Positions 53,997 through 61,800 of a stretch of DNA of 64,000 nucleotides are shown here, in pieces. A model generated the notes under the pieces. It made no database searches. It worked only from the letters and a program-made list of their open reading frames with translations, and was not told the DNA's origin. Where the stretch lies: assembly GCF_016755875.1 (NCBI RefSeq), contig NZ_BNED01000005.1, forward strand, positions 930,001-994,000, given 5' to 3'. Positions within the stretch are counted from its first letter, which is position 1. Every line of letters starts with the position of its first letter. The DNA comes from Streptomyces spororaveus. GTDB lineage: Bacteria; Actinomycetota; Actinomycetes; Streptomycetales; Streptomycetaceae. Position numbers and translations under genes: made by a program.

Positions 53997-54369
53997 GCGG
54001 CGTCAGGCCGGGCGTGCAGGGGCGGGTGCGCTGACGGAGGGCGCTGCGGGCCCGGAGGTCTTCGAGGAGTCCGGCCTGGCCGGCCAGGAGACCGCTGAGG
54101 ATGCTGCGGGCTGCGGCCAGGAGGTCGGCGACCTGGGGTGTGGTGAGGCGGTAGAAGACCGCCGAGCCTTCCTTGCGGGTGGCGACCAGGTTCGCGCGGC
54201 GCAGGATGGCCAGCTGCTGGGAGAGGTGGGCGGCTTCGATGCCCACTTCGGGGAGCAGTTCGGCGACGGCGTGTTCGCGCTGACTGAGCAGTTCGAGTAC
54301 GCGGATGCGCACCGGGTGGCCCAGGGTTTTGAAGAGGTCGGCCTTGAGCTGGTACAGAGGTGTGCTCAT
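53908..54369 (-). CDS. ArsR-family regulator 4 with basic C-terminal tail
   Basis: 153 residues from ATG 54369. The ArsR core is very close to regulators 2 and 3 (TPLYQLKADLFKTLGHPVRI, IEAAHLSQQLAILRRANLVA). It ends in a 45-residue Pro/Arg/His-rich tail not seen in the others, which may be a readthrough into the CBS gene region. The core has no cysteine; the only Cys is in the tail. Confidence 0.88.
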   Translation of the reverse strand: MSTPLYQLKADLFKTLGHPVRIRVLELLSQREHAVAELLPEVGIEAAHLSQQLAILRRANLVATRKEGSAVFYRLTTPQVADLLAAARSILSGLLAGQAGLLEDLRARSALRQRTRPCTPGLTPRAPPPGADDHSSNEPHRRRRHDPAGPADQ

Positions 54370-54461
54370 GGCCGCCGCCTCATGGGTTCGGGGACCGGTG
54401 CCGACGGTATGCGGCACCCGGCCGGGTGCGCCTTCCGTCGGCCGCGGACAAGAGATGATCG

Positions 54462-54481
54462 GTTGCCGACTTTATCAATGC
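54462..54481. promoter_or_regulatory. weak ArsR-type operator, copy 6
   Basis: gttgccgactttatcaatgc, 93 bp upstream of ArsR 4. The left half is conserved and the right half is degenerate, so this is less certain than copies 1-3 and 5. Confidence 0.35.
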
Positions 54482-54837
54482 ACATCGCCCGCCGGGCGGG
54501 AGGCTTCTGCCCGGCTTCGCGCGTCGGAGGCCAGGTGGGCCACCGCGGAGGGAAGGTCCGGGTAGATCCGGATCACGGCCTCGCGCGCGGCGAGGAGTGG
54601 AGCGGGGCGCTCACGCAGACCGCACACGGCCAGCGAATCCCCGGCTGCTCGTACCACGGCGGCCTCGCCCTCTGTGCTCCAGCCGAGCAGGCCGGACATG
54701 TCGAGCACCAGCGGGCCCTTGCAACGGGAGCGCACCCAGTCCACCGCCCCCTCGAAGCGGTGTGCATCCTGACGGCCCAGGAAGCCGAAGAGCTGCAGCA
54801 CCCCTACGCCGTCACACTCCGCTGAATCCCAGTACAT
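54475..54837 (-). CDS. STAS-domain protein 2
   Basis: 120 residues: VGVLQLFGFLGRQDAHRFEG, GPLVLDMSGLLGWSTEGEAA, ERPAPLLAAREAVIRIYPDL. It has the same layout as the 46,385 STAS protein, with Ser in LGWSTEG at the phosphorylation position. It is cotranscribed with the zinc-ribbon gene just upstream and may partner one of the RsbW-like ATPases. Confidence 0.85.
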   Translation of the reverse strand: MYWDSAECDGVGVLQLFGFLGRQDAHRFEGAVDWVRSRCKGPLVLDMSGLLGWSTEGEAAVVRAAGDSLAVCGLRERPAPLLAAREAVIRIYPDLPSAVAHLASDARSRAEASRPAGDVH

Positions 54838-54839
54838 GC

Positions 54840-55040
54840 TCACCACCGCCCCAGCCGGTGCCAGGCGCGCACCAAACCGGCCCGGTACAGCTTGCGGCGG
54901 GGGCCGGACTGTACGAGGCGGGAGCCTCCGCATCGCGAACAGTGCCTCTGGCCGTCCAGTGCGGAGGGGCGGCACAGCAGCCCGCACGCCGCACAGAGCA
55001 GCACCGGGGCCCTCTCTCCGCGAATCGGCGTGATACGCAT
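54840..55040 (-). CDS. small zinc-ribbon protein (66 aa)
   Basis: ATG 55040 behind AGGAGGGG. Two knuckles, CAACG and CSRCG, form a zinc ribbon, followed by a basic tail (RRKLYRAGLVRAWHRLGRW). A nucleic-acid or protein adaptor is likely. It is first in the operon with STAS 2, with the operator at 55064 directly upstream. Confidence 0.7.
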   Translation of the reverse strand: MRITPIRGERAPVLLCAACGLLCRPSALDGQRHCSRCGGSRLVQSGPRRKLYRAGLVRAWHRLGRW

Positions 55041-55063
55041 GACCCCTCCTAGTGAGTTTACCA

Positions 55064-55083
55064 ATTGCCAATCTTAGCAACTG
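55064..55083. promoter_or_regulatory. ArsR-type operator, copy 7
   Basis: attgccaatcttagcaactg, TTGC-N8-GCAA, in the divergent gap between the zinc-ribbon gene (minus) and the 62-aa gene (plus). Confidence 0.6.
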
Positions 55084-55229
55084 ATAATGTATGCAGCTAG
55101 TGGTTGCCGTGGGGGCCGGCGTCGGGGCACCCGCGTCCCGCCGCACGGCGGTGTCGCGAAGTGGGGCATTTTTCACGCGTGTTGCACCCGAGGAGTGTGG
55201 GTGGGCGCGCAGGGCACGGGAGGCGATTG

Positions 55230-55418
55230 ATGGGCGAGCCGGAGCTCCGCCGTCGGGCGGCGCAATTGCGACGGGGCCGCGTGGAGGCTGACGAACAGGG
55301 CGACGCGTGGGCGGTGGCCCTGCACACCGTGGCTCTGGAGGACGTCGAACGCCTGGGACGCGAGCGAGGCATCGACCTGAGCGGCGAGGCGGACCCGAGC
55401 GCGGGGGTGCACGGATGA
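55230..55418 (+). CDS. small hypothetical protein (62 aa)
   Basis: ATG 55230 with GGGAGG upstream. One helix-rich domain (LRRRAAQLRRGRVEADEQGD, then ALHTVALEDVERLGRERG). It overlaps the next gene by ATGA. No known family. Confidence 0.65.
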   Translation: MGEPELRRRAAQLRRGRVEADEQGDAWAVALHTVALEDVERLGRERGIDLSGEADPSAGVHG

Positions 55419-55867
55419 TGAGCCGATCCCACCCGGACGGGGACCCAGCCCCGGCGACGCGGGCCTTGCCCCGTCCCATCGCACTCGGACCCGACGAGGG
55501 GCTGCCCCTGCTCGACATCCTGACCGCGGGGCGCTTGATCCACGACGAGCCGGGACTGCCCGCGGTACGTGTCCTGCGCCACTGCCGCGACTTCGGGTAT
55601 CTCGTCGTACGCGTCCAGCTCACTGGCCCGCCCGCGGTGTTCCGGTGTCCCGGCCGCCTCACCTACCAGACCGAATGGGTCGACCCGCAGGACCACACCG
55701 GCTGGACCGTGACGGTCAGCGGCCCCGCGCAGCGCATCACCAACGGCTACCAGCAGGCCCGCTATCGCCTGATGCTGCACGCCGGACCGCAGACCTCCCA
55801 TGAGCACCTCCTGCGGATCCGCCCGGACAACGTCACCGGATACCGCCTCACCCGCGCCCCGGCCTGA
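55415..55867 (+). CDS. split-barrel (PNPOx-like) protein 2
   Basis: 150 residues from ATG 55415. It resembles the 45,514 protein: LLDILTAGRLIHDEPGLPAV, then VFRCPGRLTYQTEWVDPQDH, then GWTVTVSGPAQRITNGYQ. It is a probable flavin-type split barrel, duplicated within the element and coupled to the 62-aa protein. Confidence 0.7.
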   Translation: MMSRSHPDGDPAPATRALPRPIALGPDEGLPLLDILTAGRLIHDEPGLPAVRVLRHCRDFGYLVVRVQLTGPPAVFRCPGRLTYQTEWVDPQDHTGWTVTVSGPAQRITNGYQQARYRLMLHAGPQTSHEHLLRIRPDNVTGYRLTRAPA

Positions 55868-55916
55868 GCAGCCCAGGTCACCAGCCCGAATGTCCCGGAT
55901 AAGGAGCCAGGCCCGC

Positions 55917-57158
55917 ATGCCGCACAACAGCAGCAATCTTCAGATTCCCTCGCCCGGCAGACCCGGCCCGGCCTTCAGCCTCACCGCCCACGTGCAGCCG
56001 GCCGCGGCTACCGCAGCCGCGGCGCTCATCGCCTCCGTCGCCGGGGCCGTCATGACCGAGACGGACCACGACCCCGGTGTCGGCCTCGACCGGATCAGCG
56101 CCGACACAGACGGGCCTGAGACCCTGCTGCGGCTGTGCACCCTGCTGCGGGACCGTCTCGGCACAGCCCTGATCCACCTGGGTGATCCCGCCCTGGACGC
56201 TGCCGCCACGGGCAAGATCACCCAACGGCTGTGCGTGCCCGCCGGCACCCCTCGCGAGAGGGCGCTCCTGGACACCGAAGCCGACCACCGCGTCATCCAG
56301 CATCTGCTCCTCAATCCCGGCAGCGTCGACTCCTGCACCGGCCGGCGCCACCGCATCGCACTGCTCTCCAACGCCTCCGCCGTCGCCGATCTGGGCCCCC
56401 TGCCCGCCGCCGTGGTCCTGCCGGCCCTGGAGTCCGCCGCCGCCCACCTGCGCAGGACCACCGGCCTGGACATCTATCCCCTGCCGATCGACGCTGACAC
56501 ACCCGAGGACTTCGCTGCCACGGCCGCCGCGCTGGCTCCCGGCTTCGCGGCGCTGTGCCTGTCGCACACTCACCCCGCCTACGTCGGCGCGGTCCGCGCC
56601 ACCCTGGAGCACACCGACACACCGGTCGTGGACACCACCAGCCACGCCCACGCGGTCGCCGTCACCGCTGCCGCCCTCAACGCTCTTCGCCACAAGGCGA
56701 TCCCCACCGGCGAGGCGCGCGTGACCCTCACCGGCGCTCATCGCGGCGGAGACCTGTCCGGCCTGCTCACGGCTGCCGGCATCAGGACCCTGACCCTGCA
56801 TCAAAGCGGAGCGCCGCTGGTGGACCCGGCCGGCCCCGCCGACCTCCTGATCGACCTGACCGGCGTCCCCGCCCCTCGGGACGGAACGCCCGTGCTGCGC
56901 GCCTGCCCTCAGCATCTGCCCCCGCTGGGTGCAACGGCCTCTCGCGCTCACCCCCTCCACGCTCTGCCCGCCCTGCTGTCCGCCGCGGCACGCACCCGGC
57001 GGCTCACCCCGCACAGTCTCCTGGCCGCTGCCTTCGCACTGGCTGAGCTGGCGGGGCCGGACCGGCTGCTGCCCTCCGTCGACGAACCCGGGCTCACCCA
57101 GGCCCTGGCAAGCGCCCTGATCCGCGACTCCGCCCATCCCACCGATTCTCAATCCTGA
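55917..57158 (+). CDS. malic-enzyme-like pseudoenzyme
   Basis: 413 residues from ATG 55917, with AAGGAG upstream. It co-aligns by eye along the whole length with bacterial NAD(P)-malic enzymes: an ACT-like N-terminus, IALLSNASAVADLGPLPAAV (for VAVVSDGSAVLGLGxIGPxA), LDIYPLPIDADTPEDFAATA, APGFAALCLSHTHP, ALNALRHKAIPTGEARVTLT and a final LLPSVDEPGLTQALASAL. The catalytic lysine region (VMEGKAALFK) reads ALESAAAHLR, the metal-binding EDI is gone (SHT) and HDDQHGTA has become DTTSHAHA. A sensory or binding role is likely. It lies in the ArsR-regulated cargo. Confidence 0.72.
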   Translation: MPHNSSNLQIPSPGRPGPAFSLTAHVQPAAATAAAALIASVAGAVMTETDHDPGVGLDRISADTDGPETLLRLCTLLRDRLGTALIHLGDPALDAAATGKITQRLCVPAGTPRERALLDTEADHRVIQHLLLNPGSVDSCTGRRHRIALLSNASAVADLGPLPAAVVLPALESAAAHLRRTTGLDIYPLPIDADTPEDFAATAAALAPGFAALCLSHTHPAYVGAVRATLEHTDTPVVDTTSHAHAVAVTAAALNALRHKAIPTGEARVTLTGAHRGGDLSGLLTAAGIRTLTLHQSGAPLVDPAGPADLLIDLTGVPAPRDGTPVLRACPQHLPPLGATASRAHPLHALPALLSAAARTRRLTPHSLLAAAFALAELAGPDRLLPSVDEPGLTQALASALIRDSAHPTDSQS

Positions 57159-57398
57159 CCGCGGGACACCACCGCCGCGTCCGAAACCATCCTGCTCCTG
57201 CGGCACGCGGACACCTGTGTACGTCAGGGCCCGCGGGCCCTGACGGCCGCGATCCTCGTCACTGCCCAAGCCCACGCCACTGGCGGGCGCGGAACGCGGC
57301 AGGTCAGAGCGCGCCCATGCAACGGCTGCCGCGCCGACCGCCCACCGGAGCCCACAAGGCCCGGCCCTCCGCAATCTCCCAGCCATGAGGTGAACCAC

Positions 57399-58613
57399 AT
57401 GCAGGTAAACCAGTCCAGCAAGCTCGCAGGAGTCTGCTACGACATCCGCGGACCGGTACTCGAGGAGGCGACGCGCCTGGAAAACGAGGGCCACCGCATT
57501 CTGAAGCTCCACACCGGCAACCCCGCCGCATTCGGCTTCGAAGCGCCCACGGAGATCCTCCGGGAAATCACCGGCAACCTGGCCAGCGCACACGGCTACG
57601 GCGACGCCAAAGGACTGCCCTCAGCCCGCCGGGCCATCACCGACTACTACCTGCAGCGCGGCGTGACCGGCCTGACAGCCGAAGACATCTACCTGGGCAA
57701 CGGAGCCTCCGAGCTGATCCAGATGTCCATGCAGGCCCTGCTCGACAACGGCGACGAAGTACTGATCCCCGCACCCGACTACCCCCTCTGGACCGCATCG
57801 GTCTCGCTGGCCGGCGGCACAGCCGTGCACTACCGCTGCGACGAACAGGCCGGCTGGTTCCCCGACCTCGCCGACATCGAAGCCAAGATCACTCCTCGCA
57901 CCCGGGCCCTGGTCCTGATCAATCCGAACAACCCCACCGGCGCCGTCTACTCCACTGCCCTGTTGCACGGCCTCATGGAGATCGCCCGCCGCCACCAGCT
58001 GATCGTCTGCTCGGACGAGATCTACGACAAAATCCTGTACGACGGCCTGGCCCACACCTGCACCGCCTCCCTCGCCCCCGACCTGCTGTGCCTGACGTTC
58101 AACGGCTTGTCCAAGGCCTACCGGGTAGCTGGATACCGCTCCGGCTGGATGGCCGTCTCCGGCCCGAAAGCCCACGCCACCAGCTACATCGAGGGCCTCA
58201 ACATCCTCGCCAACATGCGCCTGTGCGCCAGCATGCCCGCCCAGTACGCCATCAACGCCGCACTCGGCGGCCCGCAGTCCATCAACGACCTGCTCCTGCC
58301 CGATGGACGGCTGACCCAGCAGCGCGACACTGCCTGGAAGCTGCTCAACGACATCCCCGGCGTCTCGTGCGTCAAGCCCCAAGGCGCGCTGTACGCCTTC
58401 CCCCGCCTCGACCGCACGGTCCACAAGATCAACGATGACGCGCGGTTGGTACTCGACCTCCTCAGAGCCCAGCACCTCCTCATCGTCCAAGGCACCGGCT
58501 TCAACTGGCCCGAACCCGACCACTTCCGCCTCGTCACCCTGCCCCGCGCCGAGGAGCTCACCGACGCGGTCACCCGTATCGCAACCTTCCTCGACGGATA
58601 CAGCCAGCACTGA
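57399..58613 (+). CDS. alanine-type aminotransferase (AlaA-like, PLP fold I)
   Basis: 404 residues from ATG 57399, behind AGGTGA. It contains IYLGNGASELIQMSMQALLD, LVLINPNNPTGAVYS, CSDEIYDKILYDG and the PLP lysine in FNGLSKAYRVAGYRSGW. The whole matches the AlaA-type glutamate-pyruvate/valine-pyruvate aminotransferases. It links pyruvate to alanine, which suits company with a malate/pyruvate-related protein. It is the last intact gene of the element. Confidence 0.93.
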   Translation: MQVNQSSKLAGVCYDIRGPVLEEATRLENEGHRILKLHTGNPAAFGFEAPTEILREITGNLASAHGYGDAKGLPSARRAITDYYLQRGVTGLTAEDIYLGNGASELIQMSMQALLDNGDEVLIPAPDYPLWTASVSLAGGTAVHYRCDEQAGWFPDLADIEAKITPRTRALVLINPNNPTGAVYSTALLHGLMEIARRHQLIVCSDEIYDKILYDGLAHTCTASLAPDLLCLTFNGLSKAYRVAGYRSGWMAVSGPKAHATSYIEGLNILANMRLCASMPAQYAINAALGGPQSINDLLLPDGRLTQQRDTAWKLLNDIPGVSCVKPQGALYAFPRLDRTVHKINDDARLVLDLLRAQHLLIVQGTGFNWPEPDHFRLVTLPRAEELTDAVTRIATFLDGYSQH

Positions 58614-59281
58614 CCCCGCCACACCACCTGGAACATGCGCAGAAATCAGCAATGGCTGAACTCCGCAAGTCGCTAAATAGTGTTGGGGTCATGCCCGCGC
58701 TGTGCGGGCGGGCATGCCCCCAGTCCTTGCAGTACAGGGGCGGGCGAATCTGGCCATATCGCCTGGTGGGTGCGGCCGTTTACTACGCGTCGGCCAGCCC
58801 TCAGGTGGCCCAGTTGATGTCGGTGGCCCGGGCGACCGCGTCCCAGGACGACAGCTACATCGACGGCCCGCTTGGTCGTGATCGCGACCTGCTCGACGCC
58901 AAGCGTGATCGAGTGCCGGGCGGTGGGCTGTTCGTCGCGGAAGGCGAAGAGGCCGCCCGGATGAGAAGGTCCCGTGCATGCCCGCCCGTGCCCTGCGGTA
59001 CGGGAGCTGTGGGCATCTCCGCGTTTGCGTGCTCGTGCCCAGCTGGTCGGGCTCTGACACGTCCCCGGTGTGTGAGCATGGCGCTGGCGCAGCGCGCAGC
59101 TGGTCATACGTACCAACCTCGAACGTCGCCCGAACGGGTGACTCTCGTGGCCGGCCAACCCAGGGCTCCGATGTCTCAGACTTCCGCACAGCAGACTCGA
59201 AGTGGCGCCACCATCAGCAGATGTTCAGCCCAGAGACTGCGGCTCTACGAATGTCTCATGAGACATCTGCATCGCGGAGAA
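58614..59281. other. right end of the element, decayed
   Basis: No intact gene. On the minus strand a fragment FAFRDEQPTARHSITLGVEQ, followed by ITTKRAVDVAVVLG, at about 58,830-58,960 reads like coding DNA, and its continuation (ATDINWATEGL) needs a frame change. The last 110 bases contain several GTCTC/GAGAC motifs and the palindrome at 59251. Confidence 0.45.
59251..59266. repeat. 16-bp perfect palindrome near the right end
   Basis: ATGTCTCATGAGACAT; one half (TGTCTCAT) recurs in inverted orientation near the left end at 36,470-36,477. It is a likely recombinase binding site. Confidence 0.6.
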
Positions 59282-59287
59282 TTCGAT
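59282..59287 (+). repeat. right junction hexamer TTCGAT
   Basis: Second copy of the hexamer at 36,444-36,449; MFS coding sequence resumes immediately after it. Confidence 0.85.
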
Positions 59288-59609
59288 CCGGCAGATCGTC
59301 ACCTCGGCCGGAATGCAGGCCCGGATGCAGGCCGTGAGTACCTGGCTGGCCTGCGCGGCCAAGCCGCTGGGCGCGCTGCTGGCCGGAGGACTCGGTACCT
59401 GGGTCGGCGTCCGGCCGGCCCTGGTCGTGGGCTCCTGCCTCCTTCTCGTGCCGTTCATGGTCCTGGCCCGGTCTCCGGTGCGCGGCCTTCGGCAGATGCC
59501 CAACATGGCCGGGCCGCCGGACACACCCTGCCCGGTCGTGCCCGCCCCCGGAGCGGCGCGCGCCAAGGACGTCAGCCGTGAAGGCTCGATGGACGGAGGG
59601 ACACCGTGA
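59288..59609 (+). pseudogene. MFS transporter, 3' fragment
   Basis: The frame RQIVTSAGMQARMQAVSTWL, then KPLGALLAGGLGTWVGVRPA, then MVLARSPVRGLRQMP is the last two transmembrane segments and C-terminus of the MFS protein that begins at 35,419. It has no start of its own except an internal ATG (59,313). Its stop overlaps the next gene's GTG, showing that the MFS gene belonged to the operon continuing to the right. Confidence 0.88.
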
Positions 59610-60943
59610 ACGACTTGAACACCGGGGCGGCCACCGAGGCCGTATCGAAGGCCTGCCCGCTGCCTGAGCCGCGGTCCGCGGGAAGTATTCCCGCCGCGTC
59701 GTCCGAGGGCGGCGTGGTCGTGGCGGCCGCGGGTCCCGATTCCGCGGCCGCCCGGGTGGAGATGGTGGGCCGCCTGGAAGAATCCGGCGACCTGGGCGCG
59801 GGCCCGGTGCGGGATGCACTCCTGGCCCTGCGGCGCGAGGTCCTGATGCGGCAGGCGTACGTACGCCGGTCGGATCCCGACGAGCTCCCACCTCGGTGGG
59901 AGCTGCTGGACTGGGCGCGGCCCCAAGACCGGGACGAGTTGTGCCGTCTGCTCCACAGCGGGGACAGCGTCCCGGTCCAACATGCGGGCGAACCCATGCT
60001 CGGCCGGAGCCCGGGCGTGCGCAGCGGGGGGACCATGACGGCGATGTCGAGCACGATGGGCATGACAGCTGGCCTGATTGAGGTGCTGGACCTGCGGCCG
60101 GGACAGCGGGTTCTGGACGTCGGCACGGGTGCCGGGGTCACCGCGGGCGTGATGTGCTTCGTGTGCGGGGACGATGGCGTCGTCACGCTCGATGTGGACC
60201 AACACGTCGGCGATGCCGTGCGAGCAAGCCTGGCTGCTCTCGGCTACCGGCCTACCGTGGTGACCGGCGACGGGCGGGACGGCTGGCCCGCCCGCGCGGG
60301 GTACGACCGGATCTTCGTGTCCTTCTCCGTGCCCAGCATCCCGCCGGCCCTGGTGGACCAGCTCGCCCCTGGCGGTCTCGCGCTGATGACGGTGGCCACC
60401 TCGTCGCCGTCCTGGCCGGGTCTGGCCGTGATCACCAAGTCCTCGACCGGTCAGGTCCACGCCGAGCTGCGCGGGGTCGAGTTCGGGCACCGCGCCGGTA
60501 CCGGCATCGATGGCTTCGAGCAGGTCTTCCTGTCCGCCAAGTTCCGCCAGCAGATCGCCGCGGGCGGTGGCCGCTGGACCCGGCGCAGCCGGCTCGTACC
60601 TCCTTCGGTCACTGACCGCGGTGCGTGGCTGGCTCTCGGGGCATTGCGGCCGGGGCTCGTCCGGGACTACGGAGCGGAGGACCTGACCATCGGCGCGCCC
60701 AGCTGCGGATCGTGGATGCGGGCCCGCCCGGCCGGGACCGGCAGGTGGAAGGTCACCGTTGACGGGCCGCGTGACATCTGGGCTGAGCTCCACGAAGTCG
60801 CCGCCCTGTGGCGGGCGGCCGGCTCTCCCTCGACCTACCGCATCGACATCGGCTCCAGCGGCGCTCAGCAGGTGACCACCACCGGCGGGCACCTCTCCTG
60901 GGTGCTGCCCGCCCCATCCCCCACTCCCGGAGAAGCCCCATGA
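59606..60943 (+). CDS. PCMT-like SAM methyltransferase with C-terminal extension
   Basis: 445 residues from GTG 59606. The central domain has VLDVGTGAGVTAGVMCFVCG and YDRIFVSFSVPSIPPALVDQLAPGGLALM, as in protein-L-isoaspartate O-methyltransferases. An approx. 150-residue C-terminal extension is of the type seen in actinobacterial secondary PCMTs, some of which modify ribosomal peptides. Downstream gene overlap ATGA. Confidence 0.82.
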   Translation: MNDLNTGAATEAVSKACPLPEPRSAGSIPAASSEGGVVVAAAGPDSAAARVEMVGRLEESGDLGAGPVRDALLALRREVLMRQAYVRRSDPDELPPRWELLDWARPQDRDELCRLLHSGDSVPVQHAGEPMLGRSPGVRSGGTMTAMSSTMGMTAGLIEVLDLRPGQRVLDVGTGAGVTAGVMCFVCGDDGVVTLDVDQHVGDAVRASLAALGYRPTVVTGDGRDGWPARAGYDRIFVSFSVPSIPPALVDQLAPGGLALMTVATSSPSWPGLAVITKSSTGQVHAELRGVEFGHRAGTGIDGFEQVFLSAKFRQQIAAGGGRWTRRSRLVPPSVTDRGAWLALGALRPGLVRDYGAEDLTIGAPSCGSWMRARPAGTGRWKVTVDGPRDIWAELHEVAALWRAAGSPSTYRIDIGSSGAQQVTTTGGHLSWVLPAPSPTPGEAP

Positions 60944-61800
60944 CCATGCACTCCGGCGAACCGGTCGTCGCCGACACCCCCGGAGGCGGGGGGTCGCTGT
61001 TCGGAACGGCAGCCGCCGACTACGCCCGCTACCGTCCCGGGGTGCCCGACGCAGCCGTGCGGCTCCTCGCCGCAACCCTGCACGGCGTGCCCGCACCGGT
61101 CCTCGTCGACCTCGGCGCCGGGACAGGACAGGTACCCCGCGCGCTGCTGGCAGTCGTGCCCCGGCTGGCCCACATCGACCTCGTAGACGTCAACCAAGGG
61201 ATGCTCGCCCAGGCGATGGCGGACCTCCGTCCCGCCCTCGGCACGACCACGGTCTCGGCATTCGCGGGCGAAGCCCACACCTACGCGCCGCTGCGGCCCG
61301 GCCAGGGACCTGATCTGGTCACCTGCTGCCGGGCGTTCCACTGGATGGACCGGGCGGCTGTCCTGGACATGGTGGACCGGATCTCCGCGCCGCACGCCGC
61401 GGTGGCAGTCCTGGGGGACGGCAGCCTTTGGACCTACGAGTCCGACTGGACCGCTGTGCTGCGCGAGCTGATCCAGAGCTTCCTCGGTCCCTCCCGCCGG
61501 GCGGGAACCCGCGGAACCTACGGCGGGCCCGGCCGCTCCTACGCGGACGATCTCGCAGCCTCGGCGTTCAGCACCGTGACCGAGCACCGCTTTCCCGTGA
61601 CCCGCGCCTGGACACCGGCCAACGTCGTCGGCTACCTCCGCAGCACCTCCTTCGCCCGACCCGACCTGTTCGCCGACCGCCACGAAGCGTTCGAGTCCGA
61701 AGCCATCCAGCTCCTCAACCAGTACGCCACGGAGGGCGTGCTACGGGAGGACGCCGAGTTCACGGTGCTGGTAGGCCGGCGGCCCGGGACTGCCACGTGA
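60940..61800 (+). CDS. class I SAM-dependent methyltransferase
   Basis: 286 residues from ATG 60940. LVDLGAGTGQVPRALL is SAM motif I; VDVNQGMLAQAM, then DLVTCCRAFHWMDRAAVLD fits the UbiE/trans-aconitate-type Methyltransf_11 group. The substrate is unknown. It is coupled to both neighbours. Confidence 0.88.
   Translation: MTMHSGEPVVADTPGGGGSLFGTAAADYARYRPGVPDAAVRLLAATLHGVPAPVLVDLGAGTGQVPRALLAVVPRLAHIDLVDVNQGMLAQAMADLRPALGTTTVSAFAGEAHTYAPLRPGQGPDLVTCCRAFHWMDRAAVLDMVDRISAPHAAVAVLGDGSLWTYESDWTAVLRELIQSFLGPSRRAGTRGTYGGPGRSYADDLAASAFSTVTEHRFPVTRAWTPANVVGYLRSTSFARPDLFADRHEAFESEAIQLLNQYATEGVLREDAEFTVLVGRRPGTAT

Larger units (their letters stand above)
36450..59281 (+). mobile_element. Tn554/RIT-like tyrosine-recombinase transposon with cargo (22.8 kb)
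   Basis: Boundaries come from the split MFS gene: 5' part up to TTCGAT 36,444-36,449 and 3' part from TTCGAT 59,282-59,287, reconstructing an uninterrupted reading frame. The left end holds four overlapping transposition genes (three tyrosine-recombinase-like plus a coiled-coil protein), the hallmark layout of Tn554 and recombinase-in-trio elements. Inside the ends are TGTCTCAT motifs in inverted orientation (36,470-36,477; complement at about 59,258-59,265). Cargo at 43.4-58.6 kb comprises ArsR regulators, SulP, carbonic anhydrase, STAS/HATPase proteins, a malic-enzyme relative and an aminotransferase. A decayed IS5-type transposase lies within it. Confidence 0.88.

Noticed and set aside
58650..58669. 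Eighth ArsR-type operator behind the aminotransferase
   Set aside because: Only a loose match on the complementary strand (cttgcggagttcagccattg) and no gene downstream; too weak to list.
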